Assembly: GCF_017302985.1 (NCBI RefSeq)
Contig: NZ_JAFIMU010000007.1
Coordinates: forward strand, 1,984,001 to 2,048,000
Direction: 5' to 3'
From: Corallococcus macrosporus
GTDB lineage: Bacteria; Myxococcota; Myxococcia; Myxococcales; Myxococcaceae
DNA length: 64,000 nt
Within the stretch, counting starts at the first letter, position 1. The number at the start of each line of letters is the position of its first letter. The translations under genes were made by a program, and so were the position numbers. Shown here piece after piece: positions 25,776 through 36,386 of this stretch. The notes under the pieces are model-generated. The model saw nothing but the letters and a program-made list of their open reading frames with translations, did no database searches and was not told the origin of the DNA.

Positions 25776-27059
25776 ATGCGACGCGCACTCGTCACCTCCC
25801 TGGCCCTGCTGGCGTCCGGCTCCGGCTGCGACCGCTACCCCGAAGAGCCCATCTTCGCGTACGGCCGCGCGCTCCAGCGGGACGGCGCGCCGCGCACCGG
25901 CGAGACGCTCCACGTGGAGCGCATGCGCGAGGGAGAGGAAGAGGCCTTCCAGCCCTTCGCGACCGTCGTCCCCGACGCCTCCGGCGACTTCACCCTGGAG
26001 ATGCTCTACGGGGACGCCTCCGTCGAGACGAACACCTCCCGCGGCCGGAGCCGGTTCCGGCTGGCGCTGCCGCTGGAAGCGGACGGCAGCGGCGCCACGC
26101 TCGCGTTCTCCTTCCAGGACGACGTGGAGCTGCCCACGGTGCAGGCGTGGGACGCGCACCCGGCCGTGAGCATGGGGGAGCAGGGCCCCCGCGTGGCCTT
26201 CCCGCCCGCGCCGCCCGCGCCGCCCCTGCCGGAGACGGCGGACACGCTGGAGCTGGTCACCCAGGACGGCACCGTCATCCCCATCCTGCCCACCACCCCG
26301 GAGCCCCTGCTCTGGGTCACGTCCGGCGGCGAGCTGCTCTGGCGCCAGGCGGGCGCCACCTCCCCGTGGACGCCGAGCCCCTATCTGCTGGAGGACTTCG
26401 TCAGCCCCCGCGTCCAGCTGCGCGCCGCCAGCGCGGGGACGTGGCTCTTCTCCCCCCTGGGCGGCGAGTCGAGCTCCGTGGACTTCCGGCTGGAGTGGCG
26501 CACCGGCGCGGAGCCGCTGCCCGCCGGGACGCTGCGCCCCGTCAGCCGCGGCGCGACGTGCGAGCCGTCCTTCTCCGGTGTCTGTCCATGGACGGATGGC
26601 CTGCTCACCCGGGTGGACTTCTGGAAGCAGGAGACCGACCCGCGCTTCTACGGCGTCACCCTCACCCTGCCCCAACCCACCCTGCCCCGCAGGGCGGTGG
26701 TGCGCGGGCTGCAATACCTGCAAGGCTATGGTGGCAAGGATTCCCTCATCATCGAGGGCAGCGACGACGGTGAACACTGGCAATCCCTGGCACGCGTCGT
26801 CCTGCGGGACCTGAGCTCCACCGAGCAGTCGCTGCTCGACTCCCAGTTCGGCTTCTACATCGAGCCGACGGGAGGGGATTCAGCCTACGGGGACGGGCCG
26901 CTGCTGCTGGGCAGGCGGGAGCCTGTCTTCCAGGACGTGCCCCTCTCCAGCGCGGAGCCCGTGCGCTTCGTGCGCTTCTCCGTGGAATCCCTTACCTACG
27001 ACGGCACGTCCCCACCTGCTGAGTTCTATACCCTCTCCGAGCTGTCCATCTTTGAATAG
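25776..27059 (+). CDS. Probable lipoprotein with F5/8-C (discoidin)-like C-terminus
   Basis: 427 residues. The N-terminus is MRRALVTSLALLASGSGCDRYP, a weak lipobox (SGSGC). The middle includes a Pro-rich linker (PPAPPAPPLP). The C-terminus reads VRGLQYLQGYGGKDSLIIEGSDDGEHWQSLARVVL ... EPVRFVRFSVESL ... YTLSELSIFE, similar in order to discoidin/F5/8 type C carbohydrate-binding domains. It starts one base after the receptor stop, so the proteins are cotranscribed and probably act as a pair, for example as a surface-exposed capture subunit. No known family for the N-terminal part. Confidence 0.72.
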   Translation: MRRALVTSLALLASGSGCDRYPEEPIFAYGRALQRDGAPRTGETLHVERMREGEEEAFQPFATVVPDASGDFTLEMLYGDASVETNTSRGRSRFRLALPLEADGSGATLAFSFQDDVELPTVQAWDAHPAVSMGEQGPRVAFPPAPPAPPLPETADTLELVTQDGTVIPILPTTPEPLLWVTSGGELLWRQAGATSPWTPSPYLLEDFVSPRVQLRAASAGTWLFSPLGGESSSVDFRLEWRTGAEPLPAGTLRPVSRGATCEPSFSGVCPWTDGLLTRVDFWKQETDPRFYGVTLTLPQPTLPRRAVVRGLQYLQGYGGKDSLIIEGSDDGEHWQSLARVVLRDLSSTEQSLLDSQFGFYIEPTGGDSAYGDGPLLLGRREPVFQDVPLSSAEPVRFVRFSVESLTYDGTSPPAEFYTLSELSIFE

Positions 27060-27073
27060 TCTTTGCGGGAGCC

Positions 27074-27106
27074 CATCCAACCCACGGAGATTGCTTGGGT
27101 GGGATG
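27074..27106 (+). terminator. Hairpin after the lipoprotein gene
   Basis: CATCCAACCCA (27074-27084) pairs with TGGGTGGGATG (27096-27106), ten of eleven positions matched (one A/G mismatch), with an 11-base loop. It lies 15 bases past the stop codon. No clear T-run follows; a second small inverted repeat TGAAG/CTTCA overlaps its right arm (27105-27120). Confidence 0.45.
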
Positions 27107-27202
27107 AAGCCCGGACTTCAGCCCAACCCAATTAATCAAGAAATAAAGGCTGAGCCGTTCTTCTCGTGTAGCTCCGCTCATTCGTGCCCGAGGGAGGGCC
27201 CC

Positions 27203-27712
27203 ATGATTGCGCTGACCTGGACGTATGGGCAGCTCCTCAAGGGACTGACGGAGCGGGTGCGCCGGGTGTTGCTGGTGCAGGTGCTCATCCTGGCGCCGGC
27301 CTTCGGGGTGCTGGAGCTGAACCCGTCAGGTCCTTCGCACCGGGGGCTGTCGCTGACACGCCTTGCCCTGTGGGGCTGCGCCGTCGGGCTGTTGTGGGCC
27401 CGGCACCGGTATGCCGTGGGCGGCGCCCGGGTGGCGTCGTGGCAGCGTGTGCTGTGGGTGACGGCGCTGTGCTGGCTGGGCCAGTGGCTGAGCGACTTCG
27501 TCGTGGGAGAGACGCTTCCTCGCTCGCTCCAGCCGTGGCACGCGGCGCGGTGGATCCACGTGGGGTTCAGCGTGCTGTTCTTCTGGGCAGCGACCGCGGT
27601 GCTCTACCGGCTGGCCGCGCCGGTCCCTGAGCCGGAGGTCGTCCCCGCCGCTCCCGAGGCCGCGTCCGCGAAGAAGGAATTCACGCGCGCGGAGCGTCCA
27701 GCGGGAGCCTGA
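27203..27712 (+). CDS. Membrane protein, unknown
   Basis: 169 residues with four hydrophobic segments: VLLVQVLILAPAFGVLEL, LALWGCAVGLLWA, VLWVTALCWLGQWLSDFVVG and WIHVGFSVLFFWAATAVLY. The C-terminal tail is Pro/Glu/Ala-rich and cytoplasmic-looking. ATG 27203 is preceded by GAGGGAGGG. An A/T-rich patch at 27125-27150 may hold the promoter. No family recognised. Its last 32 bases overlap the convergent histidine kinase gene. Confidence 0.7.
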   Translation: MIALTWTYGQLLKGLTERVRRVLLVQVLILAPAFGVLELNPSGPSHRGLSLTRLALWGCAVGLLWARHRYAVGGARVASWQRVLWVTALCWLGQWLSDFVVGETLPRSLQPWHAARWIHVGFSVLFFWAATAVLYRLAAPVPEPEVVPAAPEAASAKKEFTRAERPAGA

Positions 27713-29081
27713 GCCTCGCTCGGCAGCCCCGGCCGTCGGTGCGGTTCTCCAGGCGCAGGCTGCCCCCGTGGGCTTCGGCGATCTGCCGGCTGAGCGCCAG
27801 GCCGATGCCGTTGCCCTGCGGCTTGGTGGTGAAGAAGGGCACGAAGAGGTTCGCGGTGTCGGAGAGGCCGGGGCCTTCGTCCTCCACCCAGACCTCCACG
27901 GCGCCGGGCGTGTGCACCGCCCAGGAAACCCAGACACCGCCCGTGCCTCCTTCCGACAGGACCGCGTCCACGGCGTTGCGCACCAGGTTGATGAGCAGTT
28001 GCTCCAACTGGTCGCCGTCTCCGGACACGGTGAGGACGGGGCCAGGGCGCACGGCGACGGGACGGCGCGGCTCCAGGGCCACCACGCGCCGCACCCAGGG
28101 TTCCACCTCGACGGCGCCCAGGGTCGGCGGGGGCAGGCGCGCGAGCCGGGCGTGGGCGGACATGAAGCGCGACAGGGCCTCCGCGCGGCGCGCGATGATG
28201 CCCAGGCCGTGCAGGGTGTCCTCTTCCCAGTCCGCGGGGCGCGGCACCTGGGCGACGGTGTCCCGGAGGGCGTCCGCGATGGAGTGGATGGGGGTGAGGG
28301 AGTTGTTGATCTCGTGGCTGAGCACGCGGACCAGCCGGCGCCAGGCTTCGCGTTCCTCCTCGCGCAATGCCAGACGCAGGTCGGTGAGCACGACCAACTG
28401 GTGCGGCTGGCCGCCTTCGCGGAAGGTGCCTCGCCAGAGTTCGTAGGGGCCGCCGTCCTGCTGCGCGAAGACGCGCGTGAGGCGGCGGGGGGCGGGGCCT
28501 TCCAGCAGCTCACCCCAGCCGAGGGCGTCCGCGTGCTGTCCCAGGAGCTGCGCGCGCGGCAGGCCCACGAGCCGGGCGCCCGCGCGGTTCACCAGCTTGA
28601 GGGTGCCGGCGGCGTCGAAGGCGAGCACCGCGACGTCGATGGCCTCCATCACCTGGCCCAGGAGCGCGCCGGCCTCCAGTGCGCCCAGGCGCTGTTCGCG
28701 CAGGGTGTCGCCCAGGGCGTTGACCTCCAGCATCACCTCGCCCAGCGGATCCCCCGCGCGTCCGCCCCGGCCGCGCACGGAGTAGTCCCCTTCCCGCAGG
28801 GCGGCCAGCAGTCCCGCGACGGTGTGCAGGGGCCGCACGACGCGCTCGCGGACGGCGAGACAGGCTCCGGCGTGGACGCCCACCACGAGCACGGACAGCG
28901 TCCAGCGCACCTTCGCGGTGAAGTCCCCCGTCCACAGCAGCGCGAGCGACACGACGACCGCGGGCAGGCCCGCGACGACGGTGAGCCACATCACGCGAAC
29001 GTCGTGCGGCACCGGCAGCTTCCGTTCGTGCACGTGCTCCGTGACGCTCGGGTCGTGCGGCGCTGGGGGACTGCGTTTCAC
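27681..29081 (-). CDS. Sensor histidine kinase (partner of NtrC-type regulator)
   Basis: 466 residues. Two membrane segments (MWLTVVAGLPAVVVSLALLWTG; WTLSVLVVGVHAGACLAV), a HAMP-like region (VRPLHTVAGLLAALREGDYSV), a PAS-like domain (MEAIDVAVLAFDAAGTLKLVN), the H-box RVLSHEINNSLTPIHSIADAL, and an ATPase with N-box NLVRNAVDAVLSEGG, DEGPGLSD and GNGIGLALSRQ. This form is of the NtrB/NtrY type. The GTG start at 29079-29081 overlaps the regulator stop (GTGA), so the two proteins are made in step. Confidence 0.93.
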   Translation of the reverse strand: MKRSPPAPHDPSVTEHVHERKLPVPHDVRVMWLTVVAGLPAVVVSLALLWTGDFTAKVRWTLSVLVVGVHAGACLAVRERVVRPLHTVAGLLAALREGDYSVRGRGGRAGDPLGEVMLEVNALGDTLREQRLGALEAGALLGQVMEAIDVAVLAFDAAGTLKLVNRAGARLVGLPRAQLLGQHADALGWGELLEGPAPRRLTRVFAQQDGGPYELWRGTFREGGQPHQLVVLTDLRLALREEEREAWRRLVRVLSHEINNSLTPIHSIADALRDTVAQVPRPADWEEDTLHGLGIIARRAEALSRFMSAHARLARLPPPTLGAVEVEPWVRRVVALEPRRPVAVRPGPVLTVSGDGDQLEQLLINLVRNAVDAVLSEGGTGGVWVSWAVHTPGAVEVWVEDEGPGLSDTANLFVPFFTTKPQGNGIGLALSRQIAEAHGGSLRLENRTDGRGCRARLRLPLDAPRA

Positions 29082-30496
29082 CTGGCGCCCTTGATGCCGT
29101 AGTACTGGAGCCTGCGGTAGAGCGCGCTGCGTGACAGGCCCAGCGCCTTCGCTGCTTCGCTCACGTTGCCGTCGTGCCGGCCGAGGGCTCTCTCAATCAG
29201 GTAGCGCTCCACCTCCTCCAGCGTCATCTCCTCCAGGCGCGTGGTCCCTCCGCTCGCGGACCCGGTCCTCTTGAGCAGCAGGTCCTCCGCCTCCACCCGG
29301 TCCCCCACCGCCATCAACAACGCGCGCTCCACCGCGTGCTCCAGCTCACGCACGTTGCCGGGCCAGGGGTACGCGATGAGCGCCTCCAGAGCACCCGGCG
29401 CCAGGTGGATGTTGGGTCGGCCGTAGCGCTGGCCCTGTGCCGCCAGGAAGTGCGCCGCGAGCAGCGGGATGTCCTCCCGCCGCTCCCGCAGCGGCGGCAG
29501 CTGCACCTCCACCGTGTTGAGCCGGTAGAGCAGGTCCTCGCGGAACCTCCCCTCCACCACCGCCTTGCCCAGGTCCACGTTCGTCGCGCTCACCACGCGC
29601 ACGTCCACGCGCCGCGTCCGCGACGAGCCCACCGGGTGCAGCTCTCCCGTCTGGAGCACCCGCAGCAGCTTCGCCTGCTGCGTGAGCGGCATGTTCCCAA
29701 TCTCGTCCAGGAAGAGCGTGCCGCCGTCCGCCAACTCGAAGCAGCCGATGCGGTCCGTCTTCGCGTCCGTGAAGGCGCCCTTCACATGGCCGAAGAGCTC
29801 GCTCTCGAAGACGCCCTCGGACAGGCCGCCGGAGTTCACCGCGACAAAGGGCCGGTCCGCGCGCGAGCTGGCCGCGTGGATGAGCCGCGCCACCACCTCC
29901 TTGCCCGTGCCGTGCTCGCCCGTCACCAGCACCGGCGCAGCCGACGGCGCCACCCGCTCGATGAGCCTGCGCACCGGCTGCATCGCCCGCGACTCGCCCA
30001 CCAGCGGCGAGCGTCCACCCTGCTCTCGGCGCAGGTGCTGGTTCTCCTCCTCCAGCCGTCGGCCGCGCTTCAACGCCCGGGACAGCTCCAGCTGCGTGCG
30101 CAGCGTGGCCAGCAGGCGCGTGTTGTCCCAGGGCTTCTGCACGTAGTCGCGCGCGCCCAGGCGCATCGCCTCCACCGCGCCCTCCACGCTGCCCCACGCC
30201 GTCATCACCACCACGGGCAGCAGGGCATCCCGCGCGCGCAGCTCGCCCAGCAGGTCCAGGCCCTCGCGCCCGGACGTCGTGTCGCGCGCGTAGTTCATGT
30301 CCATCAACACCAGGTCCACGTCCTCCGCGTCCAGCGTGGCCTTCACGCCCGCGGGGGACTGCGCGCTCACGACCGTGTAGCCGTCGCGCTTGAGAAGGAG
30401 CCGCAACGCCTCCAGCACGTCCGGCTGGTCGTCGGCGACGAGGATGCGGGTGGGACGCGGGGCGGAAGCGGCGGGTTCGGACACGGAGGACACCAC
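29078..30496 (-). CDS. Sigma-54-dependent response regulator (NtrC type)
   Basis: 472 residues. Receiver domain with phosphoacceptor Asp66 in LVLMDMNY. AAA+ domain with Walker A GEHGTGKE (193-200), FGHVKGAFTDA (the sigma-54 contact loop reads GAFTDA at 240-245 rather than GAFTGA) and the Walker B-like GGTLFLDEIGNM. C-terminal Fis-type helix-turn-helix (VSEAAKALGLSRSALYRRLQYYG). The gene follows the ABC permease by 30 bases and precedes the kinase, so it is probably an autoregulated controller of this exporter. The start is ambiguous between adjacent GTG codons 30496 and 30493. Confidence 0.92.
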   Translation of the reverse strand: MVSSVSEPAASAPRPTRILVADDQPDVLEALRLLLKRDGYTVVSAQSPAGVKATLDAEDVDLVLMDMNYARDTTSGREGLDLLGELRARDALLPVVVMTAWGSVEGAVEAMRLGARDYVQKPWDNTRLLATLRTQLELSRALKRGRRLEEENQHLRREQGGRSPLVGESRAMQPVRRLIERVAPSAAPVLVTGEHGTGKEVVARLIHAASSRADRPFVAVNSGGLSEGVFESELFGHVKGAFTDAKTDRIGCFELADGGTLFLDEIGNMPLTQQAKLLRVLQTGELHPVGSSRTRRVDVRVVSATNVDLGKAVVEGRFREDLLYRLNTVEVQLPPLRERREDIPLLAAHFLAAQGQRYGRPNIHLAPGALEALIAYPWPGNVRELEHAVERALLMAVGDRVEAEDLLLKRTGSASGGTTRLEEMTLEEVERYLIERALGRHDGNVSEAAKALGLSRSALYRRLQYYGIKGAR

Positions 30497-30526
30497 GGAG
30501 CAGGACTGTGCCAGAAAGAGGGGACG

Positions 30527-32947
30527 TCAGTCGGCCCGGAGCGCGATGATGGGGTCCACGCGCGTCGCCCGTCGAGCCGGCAGCCACGACGCCCCCAGCG
30601 CCACCCCGGTGAGCAGCAGCGCCACCCCGCCGAACGTCCACGGGTCATCCGCCGACACGCCATACAGGAGCGAGCCCAGCAGCCGCGCCAGCCCCAGCGA
30701 CAGGCCCAGCCCCACCGCCACGCCCGTCAACGACAGCCGCAGGCCCTGCGCCAGCACCAGCCGCAGCACGTCCCCCCGCGCCGCGCCCAGCGCCATGCGG
30801 ATGCCCAGCTCCCGCGTGCGCTGCGACACCGAGAACGCGATGACGCCCGACAGCCCCAGCGACGCGAGCAGCAGCGCGACGCCCGCGAACAGCCCCATCA
30901 CCAGCGCGGACAGACGCCGCGGGCCCGTGGACTGGTCCATCCGCCGCGTGAGCGGAGACACGTCGAACAGCGGCAGGTCCGCGTCCACCGCGCGCACCTC
31001 CGCCTCCACCTGGGCGCGCAGCGCCTCCGGGTTGCCGGACTTCACGCGCACCGCCAGGCCCATGTACCCGGACGGCAGCTGCGACAGCGCGTAGTACGCC
31101 GCCGGACGCGAGGGCACGTCCAGGCCCCACTCGCGCAGGTCGTCCACGATGCCCACCACCGTGGCCCACTGCGTGTCGTTGCCGTGCAGCTTCACCCGCT
31201 GCCCCACGGCGTCACCCTGGGGCCAGAAGAGGCTCGCGAAGGAGCGGTTGATGACCACCGCCCACGGCGCGTCCGCTCCGTCCGAGTCCTCCAGCAGCCG
31301 GCCCTGCCGCAGGTTGACGCGCAGCGCGCGCAGGTAGCCGGGGGTGACGGCGCGGTACTCCACCGCCTTCCACTGCTCGCCCGGCTGACGGGGTCGCCCC
31401 TCGATGTCGAAGCTGTTGTCCGAGGAGCCCCCCAACGGGAGGATGTTCGTGAGCCCCGCGGCCTCCACGCCCGGCAGCGCCTGGATGCGCGGCAGCAGGG
31501 CCTGCTGGAAGGCGACCTGCTTCGCCCGCTCCGCGTACTGCGCCTTGGGCAGCGCCAGCTCTCCGGCGAGCACGCCGTCGGACACGAAGCCCGCGTCCAC
31601 ACGCTGGAGCGCGAGGAAGCTCTTCACGAACAGCCCCGCGCCCACCAGCAGCACCAGCGCGAGCGACACCTGCGCTACCACCAGCGCAGCGCGCAGCCGG
31701 CCCGTGCGGTGGCTGCCCGTGGCCCGAGCGCCCTCGCGCATCGCCGCGTGCAGGTCCGCGCGGCTGGCCTGGAGCGCGGGCACCAGCCCGAAGAGCACGC
31801 CCGTGAGCACCGACACCGCCAGGGTGAAGAGCACGGAGGCCACGTCCAGCTTCACGCCCTGGGCCCTCGGCAGGCTGTCCCCCACGGTGGCCACCAGCGC
31901 GTCCGTGCCCCACAGCGCCAGCAGCAGCCCCACCGCGCCCGCCACCAGCGACAGCACCACGCTCTCCGTGAGGAACTGCGCCACCAGCCGCGTCCGGCCC
32001 GCGCCCAGCGCCGCGCGGATGGACACCTCGCGGCCCCGCGACACCGCCCGCGCCAGGAGGAGATTCGCCACGCTGGAGCACGCCACCAGCAGCACGAAGC
32101 CCACCGCGCCCCAGAGCAGCCACAGCGTCTCCCGCACGCCGCCCACCACCTGGTCCTCCAGCGACTTCACGCTCATGGACCAGCCCCACCGCTGGTACTG
32201 GCTCACCAGCTCCGAGGGCCGCGCGTTGCCCATGCGCACCAGGTCCGCGCGCGCCGCGTCCAGCGTCACCCCGGGCTTGAGCCGCGCCATCACGCTGAGG
32301 AAGCGGTTGCCGCGCCGGGACTCTTCCGCCTGCTCCGGCGTGGGCGCGAAGGGCAGCAGCACCTCCGTGTCCTCCGGGTAGACGCCGCCCGGAGGCAGCA
32401 CGCCCACCACCGTGCGCGGCACCCCGTCCAGCCGCAGCGTGCGCCCCAGCACCTCCGGATCCTTCGCGAAGTGCAGGCGCCACGCGCCGTCCGTGAGCAC
32501 GACGACCCCGTCCTGGCCCGGCGTCTCCTCCTCCTGCGTGAAGCCCCGGCCCAGCACCGGCGTGACGCCCAGCGTGGGCAGGAAGGACGCCGTGGCCGCG
32601 ACGACGCGCAGGCGCCGGGGCGTCTCTCCCCCGGTGAGCGTCATGTTGTCCGGCCGGAAGGCCGCCAGCGACGCGAAGGCCCGCGTGTGCGTGGTCAGGT
32701 CCCGGTACTCCGGCACCGAGTTGGACACCTCCTTGAGACCGAAGGCTTCGAAGTTCGGCGCGAGCATCACCAACTGCTCGGGCTGGGCGAAAGGCGGCGG
32801 CGTGAGGAGCACGCCCTTCACCACGCTGAACACGGCGCTGTTCGCGCCGATGCCCAGTGCCAGCGTCAGCACCGCCACCGCCACGAAGCCGGGGGCGTTC
32901 TTCAGGGAGCGCCACGCGTAGCGCAAGTCACCGAGCAGGTGTTCCAT
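30527..32947 (-). CDS. ABC transporter permease, ADOP/MacB type
   Basis: 806 residues: two MacB-like periplasmic regions and eight or so membrane helices. It begins MEHLLGDLRYAWRSLKNAPGF..., the characteristic opening of ADOP permeases, and has repeated FtsX-type helices with ALGAGRTRLVAQFLTESVVLSLVAG and ALGAARGDVLRLVLAQGLRLSLTG. Length matches the duplicated ADOP family. With the ATPase and HlyD protein it should form a MacAB-like efflux complex for lipids, peptides or antibiotics. ATG 32945-32947 lies 16 bases after the ATPase stop. Confidence 0.93.
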   Translation of the reverse strand: MEHLLGDLRYAWRSLKNAPGFVAVAVLTLALGIGANSAVFSVVKGVLLTPPPFAQPEQLVMLAPNFEAFGLKEVSNSVPEYRDLTTHTRAFASLAAFRPDNMTLTGGETPRRLRVVAATASFLPTLGVTPVLGRGFTQEEETPGQDGVVVLTDGAWRLHFAKDPEVLGRTLRLDGVPRTVVGVLPPGGVYPEDTEVLLPFAPTPEQAEESRRGNRFLSVMARLKPGVTLDAARADLVRMGNARPSELVSQYQRWGWSMSVKSLEDQVVGGVRETLWLLWGAVGFVLLVACSSVANLLLARAVSRGREVSIRAALGAGRTRLVAQFLTESVVLSLVAGAVGLLLALWGTDALVATVGDSLPRAQGVKLDVASVLFTLAVSVLTGVLFGLVPALQASRADLHAAMREGARATGSHRTGRLRAALVVAQVSLALVLLVGAGLFVKSFLALQRVDAGFVSDGVLAGELALPKAQYAERAKQVAFQQALLPRIQALPGVEAAGLTNILPLGGSSDNSFDIEGRPRQPGEQWKAVEYRAVTPGYLRALRVNLRQGRLLEDSDGADAPWAVVINRSFASLFWPQGDAVGQRVKLHGNDTQWATVVGIVDDLREWGLDVPSRPAAYYALSQLPSGYMGLAVRVKSGNPEALRAQVEAEVRAVDADLPLFDVSPLTRRMDQSTGPRRLSALVMGLFAGVALLLASLGLSGVIAFSVSQRTRELGIRMALGAARGDVLRLVLAQGLRLSLTGVAVGLGLSLGLARLLGSLLYGVSADDPWTFGGVALLLTGVALGASWLPARRATRVDPIIALRAD

Positions 32948-32963
32948 GGCCGTGTCCCCCTCT

Positions 32964-33706
<743 letters not shown>

Positions 33707-33710
<4 letters not shown>

Positions 33711-34975
33711 CGCAGCCTCACGCGCTCCACCGCATCCCACGCGGTCATGTCCGACAGCACCACCTGATCACCCTCTGCGAGTCCCTGCACGACCTCCACC
33801 GCGTTCACCGAGCCCCGGCCCAGCTTCACGGGGATGCGCACCGCCTCGTCGCCGCCGGGCAAGAGCCGGAAGAGCGCCAGCGTGCTCTCCGCCTGCGCTC
33901 CCGCTGGACGGCCCACGGACAGCACGTCGTCCAGCCGCTCCAGCTCCACGGTGCCCTCCACGGTGAGGTCCGGCCGGGCGCCCTTGGGCAGTGCGTCCGG
34001 CAGCGACACCTCCACGCGCACCGTGCCCTGGCTGGCCGCGGGCGCCACGCGCGCCACGGTGCCCTCGACGATGCCGTTGCGCGTGTCCACCTGCGCCTTG
34101 AGGCCCGGGAGGATGTCGCGCGCCTGCGTCTCCGCGATCCGCAGCTCCGCCTTGAGGCGCTCCGGCTTCACCACCTTGGCCAGGAGCACGCCGGGCGTCA
34201 CCCACTGGCCCAGCTCCAGCGGCAGCTCCTGGAGCACGCCGTCCTCTCCCGCGAGCACCTTCATGGACTCCACCTGCTGGCGGCGGAAGCGCGCCACGGC
34301 CTTCAGCCGCTCCACCTGCTCCTGCTGGGAGGCGAGGCGCTGGCGCAGGCTCTGGGACATGACGTCCAGGCGCTGGCGCTCCAACTCCAGACGCTGGCTG
34401 GCCTCCTGGGCCTTCTCCTGGGTCTGGCGCGTCTCCAGGTCGCCGACGAAGGACTTCTGGAACAGCGCGGTGTTGGCCTGCGAGCGGCGGGTGGCGTCGG
34501 AGGCCTCGGCGGTGAGGGCGGCGACGGTGGCCTGCTGCGACAGCCGCTGCGTCTGGAGCGTTTCGCGCAGCTCCAGGAAGTCGCCTTCGGCGCTCGCGAG
34601 CTGGCGTTCGGCCTCCAGGGCCTGGAGCTGCACGTCCGGGTTGGACAGCTCCAGGAGCACCGTGCCGGCGGTGACGGTGGCGCCGGGCCGGACGTGGATG
34701 CGCTCCACGCGGCCGGCGGTGTCGGCGGTGAGCCAGCGGATGGACTCGGGCACCAGCGAGCCCGTGCCCTTCACCTGGCGCACCAGCGGGCCGCGCTTCA
34801 CGGTGTCCAGCCACACCGAGGCCTTGTCCACGGTGGGCGCGGCGGGGCGCAGCCGGGACAGGCCCACCGTCACCGCCACGAGCGCGGCGAGGCCCACGGC
34901 GGCCAGGAGGTAGGGTTTGCGGCGCGGCTTGCGAGCCTTCGGGATGTCCACGGCCCGGTGCATAGCGAGCCGCAT
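33707..34975 (-). CDS. HlyD/MacA-family periplasmic adaptor
   Basis: About 422 residues. N-terminal membrane anchor (PYLLAAVGLAALVAVTVGL), a lipoyl-like domain half (TAGRVERIHVRPGATVTAGTVLLEL), a long helical hairpin rich in Gln/Arg/Leu, then the other half (GVLQELPLELGQWVTPGVLLAKV) and a beta-barrel. These adaptors link an inner-membrane pump to an outer-membrane channel. The ABC ATPase starts inside its stop codon. Two in-frame ATGs (34975, 34963) have no strong ribosome site. First gene of the five-gene operon ending at the kinase. Confidence 0.9.
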
Positions 34976-35172
34976 GCCAGGGCCTGGAGCGGGGACAACC
35001 ACCCGGAAACAGGGGGATGGCGGCGGGAGTCCCGGGGGCGTTGCCCGGTTGCGCGAAGGGCGCGTCCCAGGAACGAACACCGCGAAGCCGTGCGCTGGGG
35101 GTGAATAGGAACAGCGTCAGGCCGTCTGCCTGCTCGATTCAATTCCCACACAATTTCCGAGGAACACCCCCG

Positions 35173-36279
35173 ATGCGCTCCACCGCTCTCCGGGCGCGCG
35201 CCAGCCTGCTGCTGGCCGCGACCCTGCTGCCGTTCTCCGCCCTGGCCGACGCGATGTACCTCCAGCTCAAGGACGTGGGCAGCGACGTGGATGCCGCGGG
35301 CCTGGCGGCGGCGACGGTGGCGGAGCGGACGCGCTTCGGCATCGAGGAGGCGCTGAAGACGTCCTCCACGCAGGCCATCCTGATGGACGCGCAGCACGAG
35401 GGCGCGCCGGACCTGACGCTGAGCGCGAAGGTGACGCGGTCCGGGGAGAAGTACCGGCTGACGTATCAGCTCGCCACGACGCACACGCCGGTGCGCACCA
35501 AGACGCTGGCGTATGAGTTCGTCAATCCCAGCCTGAGCGACAAGGGCTCGGTGGCGATGGCGCAGGCGCTGCTGGCGGAGGCGCAGAAGCTGGAGGCCGC
35601 GAGCGCGGAGGTGCCGGTGGTGGCGGCGGCGGAGGTGCCGGTGGCCACGGCGGGGGAGTCGGGTTCCAACGGCGACTGGGAGGGGTACTCGCAGCGGTCG
35701 GACACGCCGGCGGCGGCGGGGATGGAGCAGGACTCGACGGGGCGCGAGCTGGAGAGCGCGGAGCCGCGCCGCCGGGGCCGTGGCCGGACGAACCTGGACC
35801 TGGGTCTGGCGTTGGGCTTCAACAGCCCCTCGGGCATCTTCGGCGGTGAGCTGGAGTACCGCGTGGTGCCGGTGCTGGCCCTCAACCTGAGCGCGGGCGC
35901 GGGCGCCTGGGGTTTCCGGGTGGGTCCGCTGGCGCGCCTGTATCCGCTGGGCGAGTCGCGCACGAGCCCGTTCCTGGAGGGAGGCGTGAGCTTCAACCTG
36001 GGCAACCGGTCCACGAGCACGCTCACGATTGGCGACGAGTCGGAGCAGTTCACGACGGAGAAGCTGTTCACGCCGGTGGCGACGGTGGCGATGGGCCTGC
36101 GTCAGGCGATGGGCCCCATGTACCTGGGCCTGCGCGCGGGCTGGGGCTTCCGCCTGCGTGAGGACAACTGGCGCACGACGGACGGCCGCGACCCGAACGT
36201 GTTCGACGACCTGGACATCGCCGCCACCCAGCACGGCGGCTTCCTGTGCAGCGTCACGCTGGGCGTCACACTCTTCTGA
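35173..36279 (+). CDS. Probable outer-membrane beta-barrel protein
   Basis: 368 residues. Signal peptide MRSTALRARASLLLAATLLPFSALADA. The N-terminal part of about 130 residues includes LSAKVTRSGEKYRLTYQLATTHTPVRTKTLAYEF, similar to a FlgO/CsgG-type fold, then an Ala/Val/Glu-rich linker. The C-terminal part alternates hydrophobic and polar residues (LGLALGFNSPSGIFGGELEYR, FLEGGVSFNLGNRS) and ends VTLGVTLF, as barrels do (terminal aromatic). No family is named. ATG 35173 is preceded by GAGGAA. The A/T-richer stretch 35136-35160 may be the promoter. Confidence 0.82.
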   Translation: MRSTALRARASLLLAATLLPFSALADAMYLQLKDVGSDVDAAGLAAATVAERTRFGIEEALKTSSTQAILMDAQHEGAPDLTLSAKVTRSGEKYRLTYQLATTHTPVRTKTLAYEFVNPSLSDKGSVAMAQALLAEAQKLEAASAEVPVVAAAEVPVATAGESGSNGDWEGYSQRSDTPAAAGMEQDSTGRELESAEPRRRGRGRTNLDLGLALGFNSPSGIFGGELEYRVVPVLALNLSAGAGAWGFRVGPLARLYPLGESRTSPFLEGGVSFNLGNRSTSTLTIGDESEQFTTEKLFTPVATVAMGLRQAMGPMYLGLRAGWGFRLREDNWRTTDGRDPNVFDDLDIAATQHGGFLCSVTLGVTLF

Positions 36280-36386
36280 GCCCAGGCAGGCTCCAGGGGG
36301 AGTTGAAAAGGAATTCATGTGCAACGGGAGAGCCTGTGTATGTTTCGAATCTTGGGTATTCCCGGCCCCAAGACATCGAGACAGAC

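Noticed and set aside
34976..35172. Sigma-54 promoter upstream of the efflux operon
   Set aside because: No GG-N10-GC pattern with the right context was found by eye on the minus strand.
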